64,000 nt of DNA from the NCBI GenBank assembly GCA_040388375.1, contig JAZKBU010000004.1, positions 1 through 64,000 of the forward strand, in the 5' to 3' direction. The position numbers were made by a program, and so were the translations under genes. This document shows positions 19,598-29,351 of this stretch, one piece after another (within the stretch, counting starts at the first letter, position 1; each line of letters begins with the position of its first letter). The DNA comes from Bacteroidota bacterium (GTDB lineage Bacteria; Bacteroidota; Bacteroidia; UKL13-3). Below the pieces are notes generated by a model that saw nothing but the letters and a program-made list of their open reading frames with translations, searched no databases and was not told the origin of the DNA.

Positions 19598-20293
19598 TTA
19601 GCTGTTTTCTTTTGATGCTTTAGCTCTTGCTATAAACTTATCAATATCGGTTGCTTCTGTTGACTCAGGATATTCTGATTTTATTTTTTCATACATATCT
19701 AAAGCATTTCCCCATTCTTTTTGCTCTTCGTAAACTAAACCTGCTTTCTTTAAAAAGATAGGTGAGGTTAATTTATTTTTGCCCATGCTAGCAGCTTTAG
19801 TATAATGTTTTACTGCTTTACTATAGTCGTTTGTTTCGCTATAAGCATCGCCTAATAAACCTTCTGCTAAAGGACCTACTAATTTATTATCGGTTTTAAA
19901 ATCTTCCAATTGCTCAATTGCATTGGTAAAATCTCCTTTTTGCATGTAACAAGCACCAGCGTAATAATGCGCAAGGTTTCCTGTTTTAGTCATTCCAAAC
20001 TCGTCAGCAATAGCAATAAAACCTAATTTATCACCTTTACCATTCAATGCTAAATCTACTGAGTCCATTTCAAACCAAGCTTGTGCCGGATAGATAGCAA
20101 CTTCTGCTTCTTTTTGTTTTGGCTCAACGTAAAATTTATTATAACAAACGTATAGTAATATGGCTCCTAAAATAACACCACCAACTATTAATATATTTTT
20201 CTTATTGTCATGATAAAATTCTTCTACTTTATGGGTTGTTTCCATTAAAGTAGCGTCTATATCTAATTCTGATTCTTTGTGCTTTTCTGACAT
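19598..20293 (-). CDS. Membrane-anchored TPR protein
   Basis: A 231-residue protein with an acidic cytoplasmic start, one membrane helix at about residues 33-51 (NILIVGGVILGAILLYVCY) and a periplasmic domain with three to four TPR-like helix pairs, for example AHYYAGACYMQKGDFTNAIEQL and AEGLLGDAYSETNDYSKAVKHY. The architecture resembles YfgM-type ancillary factors at the SecYEG/chaperone interface, but sequence similarity beyond the TPRs cannot be judged by eye. It precedes ribH, an order that recurs in Bacteroidota as far as I recall. Confidence 0.85.
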   Translation of the reverse strand: MSEKHKESELDIDATLMETTHKVEEFYHDNKKNILIVGGVILGAILLYVCYNKFYVEPKQKEAEVAIYPAQAWFEMDSVDLALNGKGDKLGFIAIADEFGMTKTGNLAHYYAGACYMQKGDFTNAIEQLEDFKTDNKLVGPLAEGLLGDAYSETNDYSKAVKHYTKAASMGKNKLTSPIFLKKAGLVYEEQKEWGNALDMYEKIKSEYPESTEATDIDKFIARAKASKENS

Positions 20294-20337
20294 GCTGTAT
20301 TTGTTTTTGATAATAATTTAAATAATATTTTTGTTGC

Positions 20338-21327
20338 TTACTCTGTTATAAACGGATAGTTAGGTTCTGCGTATACATCTTCCCATAGTGCTGAACCTTC
20401 AGGGTATGGAGAGTTTTCGCTAAAATCAACCGAAGCCTGAACTTCTGTTACTATTTTTTCCTCTATACTATCCAATTCTGCTTCGGTAGCCCATTTGTTA
20501 GTTAAAATAGTTTGTTTTACTCTTTCTAACGGGTCACGCATTTTATATTCTTCTACTTCTTCTTTTGTACGGTATTTAGCCGGGTCACTCATAGAATGTC
20601 CGCGGTATCTATAGGTTTTAATCTCTAAAAATGTTGGCCCGTTTCCTGCTCTTGCTCTTTCAGCTGCTTCAGCTATAGCTGCATGAACGGTTTCTGCCTG
20701 CATACCGTCTACTTCTGAACAAGGCATATCGTAGGCTAAACCTATTTTATAAATATCCATTTGGTTGGTGGTACGCTCCACTGAAGTTCCCATGGCATAT
20801 CCATTGTTTTCACAAACAAATATTACAGGAATTTTCCATAACATAGCCATATTAAAGGCTTCGTGTAATGCGCCTTGGCGCACTGCTCCATCACCCATGT
20901 AACAAACAGTAACTTGTTTGCCTCCTCTATACATATCGGCAAAGGCAATACCTGCACCTAATGGAATTTGCCCACCAACTATACCATGTCCGCCAAAAAA
21001 GTTATGCTCTTTGCTAAACATATGCATTGAACCACCTTTTCCTTTTGAACAACCGGTAACTTTACCATATAATTCCGCCATTACCGCATCAGCAGAAATA
21101 CCACAAGCCAAAGCGTGTGCATGGTCTCTGTATGCAGTTATTATTCTATCGTCTTTTTCCAAAGCACTCATAGTACCTGCAACAACAGCCTCCTGACCAA
21201 TGTATAAATGGCAAAAACCTTTTATTTTTTGCTGGCCATACAATTGAGCCGTTTTCTCTTCGAATCTGCGCATAAGCATCATTTGCTCGAACCAGCGCAT
21301 GTATGTTTCTTTTGTGTAGCTTGTCAT
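20338..21327 (-). CDS. pdhA: Pyruvate dehydrogenase E1 component, alpha subunit
   Basis: The thiamine-diphosphate-binding subunit of the E1 heterotetramer, 329 residues. It shows RRFEEKTAQLYGQQKIKGFCHL at the N-terminus, the ThDP motif GDGAVRQGALHEAFNMAMLWKIPVIFVCENN near residues 150-180 and the phosphorylation-loop-like YRYRGHSMSDPAKYR near 255-269. PDH is preferred over branched-chain E1 because of the GQEAVVAG and MHMF segments. The start MTSYTKETY was chosen; six residues upstream lack support. The beta and E2 subunits are not adjacent, so the complex is encoded at dispersed loci. Confidence 0.93.
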   Translation of the reverse strand: MTSYTKETYMRWFEQMMLMRRFEEKTAQLYGQQKIKGFCHLYIGQEAVVAGTMSALEKDDRIITAYRDHAHALACGISADAVMAELYGKVTGCSKGKGGSMHMFSKEHNFFGGHGIVGGQIPLGAGIAFADMYRGGKQVTVCYMGDGAVRQGALHEAFNMAMLWKIPVIFVCENNGYAMGTSVERTTNQMDIYKIGLAYDMPCSEVDGMQAETVHAAIAEAAERARAGNGPTFLEIKTYRYRGHSMSDPAKYRTKEEVEEYKMRDPLERVKQTILTNKWATEAELDSIEEKIVTEVQASVDFSENSPYPEGSALWEDVYAEPNYPFITE

Positions 21328-21532
21328 TATTTTAAAGGAATGCAAAAAAACAAAAAATATGCTAAGTTAAAAAGTAAGTACACTAAATTAATTCTCTGAT
21401 AATCAGCTGTAGATTTATTATTAAGCCTGTTTTACTGAATATAATCCATTTGATAGCCCAAATGCTAAGCCGTATAAATTATGGCTATTTTATACATTAA
21501 CAACCTTTTGTAAGATTATACCATACCTGTTT

Positions 21533-21952
21533 TTAAGCTTCAAAAACCATTTTTACATGTTCAATATCTGCTTCCCAAAAATTTTCGCCTGACGGCTTAA
21601 AATTATGTTTGGCATACAAAGGAGCAGCTGTTAACTGGGCATGTAAATATATTTTTCTTTTAAACGGAATGGTTTCATTTAGTAAATGAGTCACTAAAGC
21701 TGAGCCAATGCCTTTGTTTCTAAACGCATCTAATACTGCAAAACGCTCCAGTTTATAACCGTTTTCTGTTTCTCTTATCCTTGCCGTTCCTGCTGCCTGG
21801 TTATTATAGTAGGCTATAAAATGAATGCTTTCTTCTTCAAATTCATATTCAATTTCTTTTGGGCAATTCTGACCTATTACAAAAACTTCGTGTCTTATAT
21901 CCCAAACTTTTTGTTGCGTTTCAGCATCGGTTATTTTTTCAATTTTTATCAT
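21533..21952 (-). CDS. GNAT-family N-acetyltransferase
   Basis: A 139-residue protein in the GNAT fold. The acetyl-CoA loop is [14 protein letters not shown] near residues 78-91 (the Q/RxxGxG/A motif), preceded by the [12 protein letters not shown] strand. [19 protein letters not shown] near 99-117 is characteristic of the ElaA/YjcF-like subgroup. The N-terminus, [22 protein letters not shown], also fits that subgroup, whose substrates are unknown. Its ATG overlaps the kynU stop by 4 bases, so the two are coupled. Confidence 0.88.
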   Translation of the reverse strand: MIKIEKITDAETQQKVWDIRHEVFVIGQNCPKEIEYEFEEESIHFIAYYNNQAAGTARIRETENGYKLERFAVLDAFRNKGIGSALVTHLLNETIPFKRKIYLHAQLTAAPLYAKHNFKPSGENFWEADIEHVKMVFEA

Positions 21953-23208
21953 TTGGAAAAATATTTACTCAATGCCTGGCCAACTAAAAACACATCTTCA
22001 AAGGTATTATACATAGGTACCGGGCTCATTCTTATTACATCAGGTTCTCGCCAATCGGGCATTATGTTTTCACTTACCAGATAGTCAAATAATTGTTTGC
22101 CATTTTCTTTTACAATAATAGAAAGCTGGCAGCCTCTCTCCTCTTTATTTTTCGGGGTTATAATGGTTAAGTTTTCTGAAAACTGATTCAGTATAAACTC
22201 TAAATAAGCCGTTAACAATTCGCTTTTGGCTCTCAGGTTTTCCATACCTGCTTCTACAAACATTTCAAGCGATGCTTTGTGAATAGCCATTGGAAAAATC
22301 TGTGCATTGCTCAATTGCCAACCTTGCGCACCTGCAATAGGTTTAAATCCTTTTTTCATTTGGAAACGTTCGCCTTCATCGTGTCCCCACCAACCTGCAA
22401 AACGGTTCAAATCAGCCGTAGCATGTTTTTCATGCACAAACACACCGCTTGTTCCTCCTGGTCCTGAGTTCAAATATTTATAGGTACACCAAACTGCAAA
22501 ATCAACACCCCAATCGTGCAATTGTAAATGCAGGTTACCGGCTGCATGCGCTAAATCGAAACCGGCATAAGCACCCACTGCGTGTGCTGCTTTGCTAATG
22601 GCTTGCATATCGAAAACCTGACCTGTATAGTAATTTACTCCGCCTAACATAACCAAAGCCAAACTATCGGCATTGGCATTAATGGTTGCTATAATATCTT
22701 CTGTTCTTATGGTATGCTCTCCTTCGCGAGGCTTTAATTCAATAATAGCCTCATCCGGATTTAAATTGTGGTGTTTTACTTGTGTTTCCATAGCGTACAA
22801 ATCGCTCGGAAAAGCAGCGGCTTCCATTATAATTTTATAACGGGTGGCTGTTGGCTTGTAAAAGCTAACCATCATTAAATGCAGGTTTACCGTAAGGTTA
22901 TTCATAATAACTACTTCGACTGGTAAAGCCCCTACTACTTTTGCTGCGTTTTCGGTTAATAAATGGTGGTATCCAAACCACGGATTTTTAGCATCAAAAT
23001 GTCCTTCTACTCCATATTTTGCCCAATCATTTAATTCTTGTTCAACAGCTGCACGAGCCGATTTTGGCTGTAAGCCTAAAGAGTTACCGCATAAGTAAAC
23101 AACGTGTTTATTGTTATTGGATAATAAATGAAATTGGGTTTTAAAATGGGCTAATTTATCGTTAGCATCCATTTGCTGGGCAAAGGTCAAAGTATTCTCA
23201 AAATGCAT
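21949..23208 (-). CDS. kynU: Kynureninase
   Basis: A PLP-dependent enzyme of 419 residues that cleaves kynurenine to anthranilate, or 3-hydroxykynurenine to 3-hydroxyanthranilate, plus alanine. It shows [13 protein letters not shown] (38-50), the PLP-aspartate segment [14 protein letters not shown] (212-225) and the Schiff-base lysine in [13 protein letters not shown] (Lys244). The [14 protein letters not shown] ending binds the carboxylate. Other kynurenine pathway genes are absent nearby, so it could serve NAD synthesis through dispersed genes or stand-alone tryptophan breakdown. Confidence 0.94.
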   Translation of the reverse strand: MHFENTLTFAQQMDANDKLAHFKTQFHLLSNNNKHVVYLCGNSLGLQPKSARAAVEQELNDWAKYGVEGHFDAKNPWFGYHHLLTENAAKVVGALPVEVVIMNNLTVNLHLMMVSFYKPTATRYKIIMEAAAFPSDLYAMETQVKHHNLNPDEAIIELKPREGEHTIRTEDIIATINANADSLALVMLGGVNYYTGQVFDMQAISKAAHAVGAYAGFDLAHAAGNLHLQLHDWGVDFAVWCTYKYLNSGPGGTSGVFVHEKHATADLNRFAGWWGHDEGERFQMKKGFKPIAGAQGWQLSNAQIFPMAIHKASLEMFVEAGMENLRAKSELLTAYLEFILNQFSENLTIITPKNKEERGCQLSIIVKENGKQLFDYLVSENIMPDWREPDVIRMSPVPMYNTFEDVFLVGQALSKYFSK

Positions 23209-23249
23209 GGGGCAATTATACTAAATGATTTATTGCCTTAATAAAAAAA

Positions 23250-23711
23250 TTATTGCGGATAGCTTGTTACACGCAAATAATTGCCACTGTGTGTAACATA
23301 ATATTGTCTGAGTGCTCTTTCTGCGGGCCCTTTACTTACGGTGCCTGTGGTTATAAAAAATTCGCTGGCACAACAGCGGCTGTTACCGGGGCCACACTGA
23401 AAATTGGAACTATTGCTACTTACATATATTTTGCTGCAGGCGCTATCTACTTTATAAGGACAGGCTCTGTCAAAAGCTATATAATCGTCAAAGTTGTTAT
23501 AGATAACTATTCCTTTGTAACCAACTCCCTGCCCATCTCTATACACATAACCGCCTACATTTAAAAGCGGAGCTGCATCGGGCAATGATAAATTGATATT
23601 GATATCGAAATTAACGGGAGGAAAAAAATCGCTGTTTTGATTACTTTTATCTTTCTCGCACGATAAATTCAAAAAAATGATACCTAATATAATTAATAGT
23701 TTATACTTCAT
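23250..23711 (-). CDS. Lipoprotein with a degenerate Rieske-like domain
   Basis: A 153-residue lipoprotein with lipobox LNLSC (Cys18). The mature part follows the layout of Rieske-type ferredoxin domains: an N-terminal strand, GKGIV-like hairpin (GYKGIVIYNNFDDYIAFDRACPYKVDSACSK), a cysteine-rich loop CGPGNSRCCASEF and SKGPAERALRQYYVTHSGNYLRV, where a Rieske protein has G-P-A-x-x-x-L-x-x-Y. The two CxH/CxxH cluster motifs are not intact, since the histidines are missing, so a 2Fe-2S Rieske centre is unlikely. The cysteines may form disulfides or bind another metal. Confidence 0.68.
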   Translation of the reverse strand: MKYKLLIILGIIFLNLSCEKDKSNQNSDFFPPVNFDININLSLPDAAPLLNVGGYVYRDGQGVGYKGIVIYNNFDDYIAFDRACPYKVDSACSKIYVSSNSSNFQCGPGNSRCCASEFFITTGTVSKGPAERALRQYYVTHSGNYLRVTSYPQ

Positions 23712-23726
23712 TTATAATACTCTTCT

Positions 23727-24629
23727 CTATTTTAACCAGGCTATAATCCTTGGTAAAAAATTTTGTTTCAGTTTAAAATAAGGCTTGTTAAATGCGCCAA
23801 ACGATTTATAAAATCTTTCTATGCCTTCTTTTTCTGACCCTTCAAAATCAACCATCATATTTTTGCCTGCCAACTGTACAATTAATGCATCTATTAAATA
23901 GTGCATGGCGCCACAACTCTTACCTTTGGGATTTGCTGCACCCATGTGGTAAATAATACGGTCTTTATGCATTAAGAAAACGGCACAGGCTAATAATCCG
24001 TGTTGTTTTGTAAAAACGCCATAAGCCATTAAATAGTTTTGTTTCTTACAAATTTTGTAAAGTTTTTTAAGGGTTCTATAGTCGTTTGATTTTACGCCTT
24101 TTGTTTCTTTACCTTTATACTTTGCATAAAAATCAACTACTTGTTTATGAGGCAGGGCTTGCAAAAAAACACCTTCCTGCTTGGCCTTTTTTATATTTCG
24201 TTTTGCTTGGTCTTTATAAGCAGAGTAAATTTCTTTATAATCATTATCTATGGGTAATACGTAGTTTTTACGTGGCTTTAATTCAAATGATTCACAATCG
24301 TTTTCTTCATTTAGATTTACGTCAACGTATTTAAACTTGCTTGGTATTGATACCAGAAAACTTCTGGTTAATTCTGACTGGTTTTCAAAGCGGCTAAATA
24401 CTCCTAACTGTTGTGTAAAAAAGGGCTGGTATAAATAATTAATCAGAAATTTCTTTTTATGGGTTAGTGGCATTACTGCCTCATAATCGTTGTATACCAG
24501 AGCCTCCCAGTTAGGACTCACTACATCTAAAAACCAACTGTAAGCATATATTAGCGTATTGTTGGCGTGGTCAATACAATTGTCCCACTTAATTTTATCA
24601 AGTTCGTTATGTGTTACGTGTTTTATCAA
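23727..24629 (-). CDS. FemAB/GNAT-like acyltransferase
   Basis: A 300-residue protein resembling the FemAB-like double-GNAT group. KDQAKRNIKKAKQEGV near residues 132-147 matches the conserved R-x-x-I-K-K-A motif, and GVFTKQHGLLACAVFLMHKDRIIYHMGAANPKGKS near 208-240 matches the second half. The 'DFEGS...IERFYKSFGA' ending near 262-282 is the usual family close. FemAB proteins transfer aminoacyl groups in cell-wall synthesis; relatives in Bacteroidota may act on exopolysaccharide or lipids, so the substrate is open. The start appears to be TTG, as an in-frame stop lies two codons upstream. Confidence 0.75.
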   Translation of the reverse strand: MIKHVTHNELDKIKWDNCIDHANNTLIYAYSWFLDVVSPNWEALVYNDYEAVMPLTHKKKFLINYLYQPFFTQQLGVFSRFENQSELTRSFLVSIPSKFKYVDVNLNEENDCESFELKPRKNYVLPIDNDYKEIYSAYKDQAKRNIKKAKQEGVFLQALPHKQVVDFYAKYKGKETKGVKSNDYRTLKKLYKICKKQNYLMAYGVFTKQHGLLACAVFLMHKDRIIYHMGAANPKGKSCGAMHYLIDALIVQLAGKNMMVDFEGSEKEGIERFYKSFGAFNKPYFKLKQNFLPRIIAWLK

Positions 24630-24730
24630 AAGTTATATGATGCACAAAAATAGCAGAAAGTAGCAAATTTTCGTATATTTTACTTTCTGTTAAACTTTAC
24701 ACAACTTCATGCAATTGTGTTTTTTATGGG

Positions 24731-26164
24731 TTAAAAATACATTTTACAAACAACTATTCCTGCTATAACACATACCAGGTCAACCAACAACATAATGCTT
24801 AACGTATAGCGTGAGTTTTTTACATTTACTGAACCAAAGTATAAAGCCACTACATAAAAAGTAGTTTCTGCAGCTCCCTGAAATAAGCACGATAAACGAC
24901 CTGCCAAACTATCGGCTCCATAGGTATTCATGGCATCGAGCATAAAGCCGCGCGAACCACCTGCACTAAACGGACGCATAATGGCTACAGGAATAGCATT
25001 TATTATTTGTGGATCGACCTGAAATACTTTTAATACGGCAACAATGCCACCCATTACAATGGTCATTAAGCCTGAATTGCGAAAAATACTCAAGGCAACC
25101 AACATGGCAATCATATAAGGTAATACGCGCACTCCTGTAGTAAATCCATCTTTTGCTCCATGTACAAATGAGTCGAATATATTGGTGTTATTCAGCTTAA
25201 ATATTTTCTCATGGAAAATACAATAGATAACTATTAGCAGGATGATACATAACAATACGCCATTACTTAAGTTACCTGTAAAATGAAATTTTTCTATGCC
25301 ATCTAATTTATTAATATAAAATAACAACAAACTTATAATGGCACTTACTACAGTTACAAAACCTATCACCACCCAGTTAATTAAATTGATACGTTGTTTT
25401 ATACTTACAAATATGAGTGCCGCTAAGGTTCCTATAAATGAAGTGATAATGCAGGGAAGCATAATATCGGCTGGATTAGCTGCGTTCTGAGCTGCCCTGT
25501 AACCAATAATGGAAGTGGGAATTAAAGTTAAACCTGCCGCATGCAAACACAAAAACATAATCTGGCTATTGGATGCTTTGTCTTTATCGGTATTTACTTC
25601 CTGCATACTTTCCATAGCCTTTAAACCAAATGGAGTAGCAGCATTGTCTAAGCCTAAAAAATTAGCAGCAAAGTTCATGGTCATGAAACCATAAGCAGGA
25701 TGGCCTTTAGGTAACTCTGGAAAGACCCGAATAAAAAACGGGGCTAACACACCTGCCAGTTTTGCTATGGCATTGGAATCGTTTAACAGGTTTAACAAAC
25801 CACAGAAAAAAGTGAGATAACCAATTAATGGAAGCCAGATATCCATAATGGTGTTTTTACAAATAGGGAATATTCCATCGGCTGCTTGTTTTCCTGAACA
25901 TATTTCTATTGTTCCATTGTCAAGTATTCTGTATAGGGTATCGCCTTGCACATAGCCTGAAGGTTTATTGGCTATAATGGAGGCATATAAAGTAGTATCG
26001 CTTATTTGTATATTTTTTGCGGGTATTTCACTAACTATAATTGGTTCATTTTGTTTACCATTAACCATGCTGTTTAAAGTATACAGCTGACCAGTGGCTA
26101 ACATAAAAAAAATGTACCCGATACTACCTACTAAAATATAAGACCAAAACCTACTTAATGCCAT
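24731..26164 (-). CDS. SpmA-SpmB fusion membrane protein (nucleoside-recognition domains)
   Basis: A 477-residue polytopic membrane protein. The first half carries the SpmA gate domain (MTMNFAANFLGLDNAATPFGLKAMESM near residues 163-189), the second half SpmB (GAKDGFTTGVRVLPYMIAMLVAL and MRPFSAGGSRGFMLDAMNTYGADSLAGRLSCLFQGAAETTFYVVALYFG). In Firmicutes spmA and spmB are separate spore maturation genes; fused versions are widespread in non-sporulating bacteria and their role is unclear. A loop of about 80 residues (roughly 30-110) between the first two membrane helices is probably periplasmic. Confidence 0.88.
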   Translation of the reverse strand: MALSRFWSYILVGSIGYIFFMLATGQLYTLNSMVNGKQNEPIIVSEIPAKNIQISDTTLYASIIANKPSGYVQGDTLYRILDNGTIEICSGKQAADGIFPICKNTIMDIWLPLIGYLTFFCGLLNLLNDSNAIAKLAGVLAPFFIRVFPELPKGHPAYGFMTMNFAANFLGLDNAATPFGLKAMESMQEVNTDKDKASNSQIMFLCLHAAGLTLIPTSIIGYRAAQNAANPADIMLPCIITSFIGTLAALIFVSIKQRINLINWVVIGFVTVVSAIISLLLFYINKLDGIEKFHFTGNLSNGVLLCIILLIVIYCIFHEKIFKLNNTNIFDSFVHGAKDGFTTGVRVLPYMIAMLVALSIFRNSGLMTIVMGGIVAVLKVFQVDPQIINAIPVAIMRPFSAGGSRGFMLDAMNTYGADSLAGRLSCLFQGAAETTFYVVALYFGSVNVKNSRYTLSIMLLVDLVCVIAGIVVCKMYF

Positions 26165-26274
26165 AATTACTAATTGTGTAACAATGGTAGCATTTTTACC
26201 ACAAAGCCAAAAATGTAATTTATAGGCAGTTGTTAATATGTACTATTTACTGACTAGTAAATAAACCTTACGTG

Positions 26275-27063
26275 TTATAATAAATAATAAACACCCAGTC
26301 GTAAGCTAATAAGGGTATGCAAAGCAGCTTGCTTTAATATTTCTTTATTTAGATCCTCTTTTTTTAATCCACCATAGTTACTTCCCCCAAACCCTCTTCT
26401 CTCTGCATTATAATCACCCAAAGAAGAACCAGCATAGATAAACCCCGTATTCGCTTCAAAAGACAATGCACCATCTATCAAAATCTTATCAAAAAAAACT
26501 CTCCTTTTTCCAAAACGCATGGTTAAACCTATATCACTAAGCGGATCTAAATCAATGGTTTTACCTTCAATATCAACCATTTTTGGCGATATAGATTCGT
26601 AAGAAAGCCCTATAGCAAAATAATTACCACGAGGTGCTATTGCTTTAGAGGTAACTAAAGACAAGGTAAACTTATTAGAAGTGGTATAAACGTAACTACA
26701 GTCATACAGGCCGAATTCTCTGAACATACTTTCCTCATCGTAATAATCATCTTTTGAAACTAATTTTCCTTCTCCATTTAAATTACTGATAACACCCCAC
26801 TTTTGGAATGAATAATCGAATGAAAGGGTGGTATGTTCGCTTACAACATAGTTTAAATCTATACGGTGTTTTATGTTTAATGCCAGTCCTGTTAAATCGG
26901 TTCCATCGGCTGCTTTAAAATCAAAAATGCTGGCAAAGGGCATTATACTCGGGGCATAGCCAATAGCCAGTCGTTTTCCTAAATAACCGGGCACTTGTGC
27001 ATGGGCATTTACCAAGTACAGTAAAGAACTTACTACTAAAAATATATATCTAAATCGGGTCAT
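26275..27063 (-). CDS. Predicted outer-membrane beta-barrel protein
   Basis: A 262-residue protein with a signal peptide ending NAHAQ (about residue 23). The mature chain has alternating polar and aromatic stretches typical of a small barrel, such as HTTLSFDYSFQKWGV, FTLSLVTSKAIAPRGNYFAIGLSYES and LSFEANTGFIYAGSS, and ends LISLRLGVYYLL with a terminal hydrophobic strand. Its ATG lies 2 bases after the M48 protease stop, so the two are probably cotranslated. No specific family is recognised. Confidence 0.72.
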   Translation of the reverse strand: MTRFRYIFLVVSSLLYLVNAHAQVPGYLGKRLAIGYAPSIMPFASIFDFKAADGTDLTGLALNIKHRIDLNYVVSEHTTLSFDYSFQKWGVISNLNGEGKLVSKDDYYDEESMFREFGLYDCSYVYTTSNKFTLSLVTSKAIAPRGNYFAIGLSYESISPKMVDIEGKTIDLDPLSDIGLTMRFGKRRVFFDKILIDGALSFEANTGFIYAGSSLGDYNAERRGFGGSNYGGLKKEDLNKEILKQAALHTLISLRLGVYYLL

Positions 27064-27065
27064 TA

Positions 27066-29327
27066 TTATTTCAGTTTAATCAGTAAATTATATAATTCAG
27101 AGGTCAGTAAATCTTTGCTGTCTCTCTCCGCACTGTACTTAATATTTCCATATTTAATTTCGCCAGTTTTAACATTATACACGGCTAAAACCAATGCATT
27201 TGAACGTTCTGGTTTGGTTAAATTATAAATGAAAAAAGGTAAATATATTCCGTAAGTAAGTACTGAATAAATGCAACCAAACAATATATCTCCGCCATCT
27301 TTTTTATCAGTAATAGCTAAATCAACAAGCATGGCTACATATTCGGTATTGTGCTTTTCTACAAAATTATGAATGGCTAAATTATCGGTTGCTAAAGGTT
27401 TAAAATCTTCGTTGTTAAAACACTCTATCATTCTCGATTTAATGAGCGTGTATTCATTATAATCATCTGAATTGTTTATTTCGGCAGGAATAATAAAATC
27501 TGCTTCGAGCTTAGCGGCTTCGGTACATTTAACAATGGTATTTTTAAACTCAACTTCTTTTTGCTCTGACTCTATATACCTTGTTGATTGCGTTTTTCGT
27601 TGGTCAATAACCAAATAGTTAGGATCTAAAAAAACCAGTTTCTTAATGCCTAAATTTTTGGTCTTTGTTATTTTTATACTGGCTTTGGTCTTTTCAAAAT
27701 CCGATTCGGTATCCTCATCTTCTTTTGTTTTTTCATCAATTTTATCGGTTACATCTAAAAAATAATCTTTAAAGTCATTGGTCGATAAATAAGGTATCAT
27801 AGTGTATATAGCAAAGGTTCCTTTATGCTTTATTTTATTACCGTATTTACTCTTGTTCTTTTTTGATTTCCACTCGCTTTTATTTTCAACTACCTGTTGC
27901 ACATACCACGATTGTACTAAACTGTCATTATAGTCTTTTTTAAAGTAACTATACTTGGTGCTTATGTTATTGGCAAAGCTGTAAACTATGCTTTTCATAT
28001 AATCGTTATCAGTTGATTTATCTGAAAAGTTATACTTTGTTTTAATATCCCAGGCCATGCGCAAGCATACAACGCTTACTTCTTCTTTGGTCATGTTATA
28101 AAAAGCATAATGCAGTTTTTGAATTTCACCCTGTACTTTATCTGGTTTTGATAAAATGGATTTACGGTAACCCTTATTAACAGCAGTAATAATCTGGTAT
28201 AGACTGCGCAGTTTTGCTTCGGCCAAATATTTACTGTTGGGATTGTCTTTTTCCAACAAGTAAATGGTATATAAATTTTCTATGGGTCTAAAATTTAAAC
28301 TGTATAGCCTGCACAATTCGAACCGGGCTGTTTTTTGTGTTAAATAAAAATCTTTCTCTGAAACCACAAAAAGTAATCCACCCTCTCTTTCATTGTTACC
28401 TAGATTTACTTTATCTAAAGTACGTATACGTTTGGCTATACCGGGGTGTGTGCTATTGGCATCACTTTCTTTGTCACCATCTTCTTCGTCATCGCCTGAC
28501 TCTAAATTATCGTCTTTTATGGTATAATCTTGTGCAGTATCAGGCCAATATACCCTTGGTAACATCATATATGGTCTGCTTATATATGATGATGATAAAA
28601 ACCTGTTTTCAAATGGTTCACCGGCATAGTGTAACATGTCTAAAGCCTTTTTAGGCTCATCCATGTTATACTGTGTTTTGGCATATAGCTTTAAGCCTTC
28701 TGCATCGGCTTCTATTTCCTGCTCTTTGTTATAGCTGTTGCTTGCAAAAATTTTATCGGCATCATCCAAGTCTTCGTACTCATCTATTCCTTTTTGTATT
28801 TTTTTTCTTTCTACAAAAATGTTAAACGAATGGCCTTTGGCATAATGTGATATTTCGTGCGCTAATATAAACGCTAATTGTGCTTCTGATTTAACATGAG
28901 CCAATAAGCCCATATTGATAAATATTTTTCCATCGCTAAAAGCAAAAGCATTTACTGATGGCGATTGTACTACATATACTTTTACTTCGTTACTTAACTT
29001 GGTATTTGATTCTAAAAGTTTATCAACTATTTTATTGATATAATCATTGACAGGTGAATTAAATAAAATTCTTCCCCCGCGCAGTAAATCGGATACAGCA
29101 AAATTCGACTCTAATAAAAACTCTTTTTTGTCTCTTAACTTTACGTTTTTATCGTTCTTACTTTTATGTTCCTGTACGTTTTGTTTGTACTGCTCGCTGG
29201 CAAAGTTGGTATATTCCGCAGGAAGATTTCCTGTATTTTTTATATTCTTATAATTATCAAAATCCTGCGATGTGGCAACTTTTATACTTAATAAAAATAC
29301 GGCTAAAATTTTTATTCTCAATTTCAT
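27066..29327 (-). CDS. Exported M48-family metalloprotease with large C-terminal extension
   Basis: A 753-residue protein: signal peptide to about residue 20, then an M48 peptidase domain with the zinc motif HEISH (157-161) and the third ligand in EIEADAEG (Glu206). An acidic linker (GDDEEDGDKESD near 280) and HPGIAKRIRTLDKV follow, the latter being the usual M48 substrate-side segment. About 430 residues of unrecognised sequence come after, including a Lys-rich block. Near residues 690-730 a short hydrophobic stretch (GGDILFGCIYSVLTYGIYLPFFIYNL) may touch the membrane. BepA-like envelope quality control is possible but the TPRs of BepA are not evident. Confidence 0.82.
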   Translation of the reverse strand: MKLRIKILAVFLLSIKVATSQDFDNYKNIKNTGNLPAEYTNFASEQYKQNVQEHKSKNDKNVKLRDKKEFLLESNFAVSDLLRGGRILFNSPVNDYINKIVDKLLESNTKLSNEVKVYVVQSPSVNAFAFSDGKIFINMGLLAHVKSEAQLAFILAHEISHYAKGHSFNIFVERKKIQKGIDEYEDLDDADKIFASNSYNKEQEIEADAEGLKLYAKTQYNMDEPKKALDMLHYAGEPFENRFLSSSYISRPYMMLPRVYWPDTAQDYTIKDDNLESGDDEEDGDKESDANSTHPGIAKRIRTLDKVNLGNNEREGGLLFVVSEKDFYLTQKTARFELCRLYSLNFRPIENLYTIYLLEKDNPNSKYLAEAKLRSLYQIITAVNKGYRKSILSKPDKVQGEIQKLHYAFYNMTKEEVSVVCLRMAWDIKTKYNFSDKSTDNDYMKSIVYSFANNISTKYSYFKKDYNDSLVQSWYVQQVVENKSEWKSKKNKSKYGNKIKHKGTFAIYTMIPYLSTNDFKDYFLDVTDKIDEKTKEDEDTESDFEKTKASIKITKTKNLGIKKLVFLDPNYLVIDQRKTQSTRYIESEQKEVEFKNTIVKCTEAAKLEADFIIPAEINNSDDYNEYTLIKSRMIECFNNEDFKPLATDNLAIHNFVEKHNTEYVAMLVDLAITDKKDGGDILFGCIYSVLTYGIYLPFFIYNLTKPERSNALVLAVYNVKTGEIKYGNIKYSAERDSKDLLTSELYNLLIKLK

Positions 29328-29351
29328 TCTTAATGTATGCTATAGTTTAAA

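Noticed and set aside
24675-24725. Weak hairpins between spmAB and the FemAB-like gene
   Set aside because: Short stems with large loops and no T run on the relevant strand.
26245-26262. ATTTACT/AGTAAAT hairpin after the beta-barrel gene
   Set aside because: AT-only stem without a T run on the minus strand; could be chance in this AT-rich DNA.
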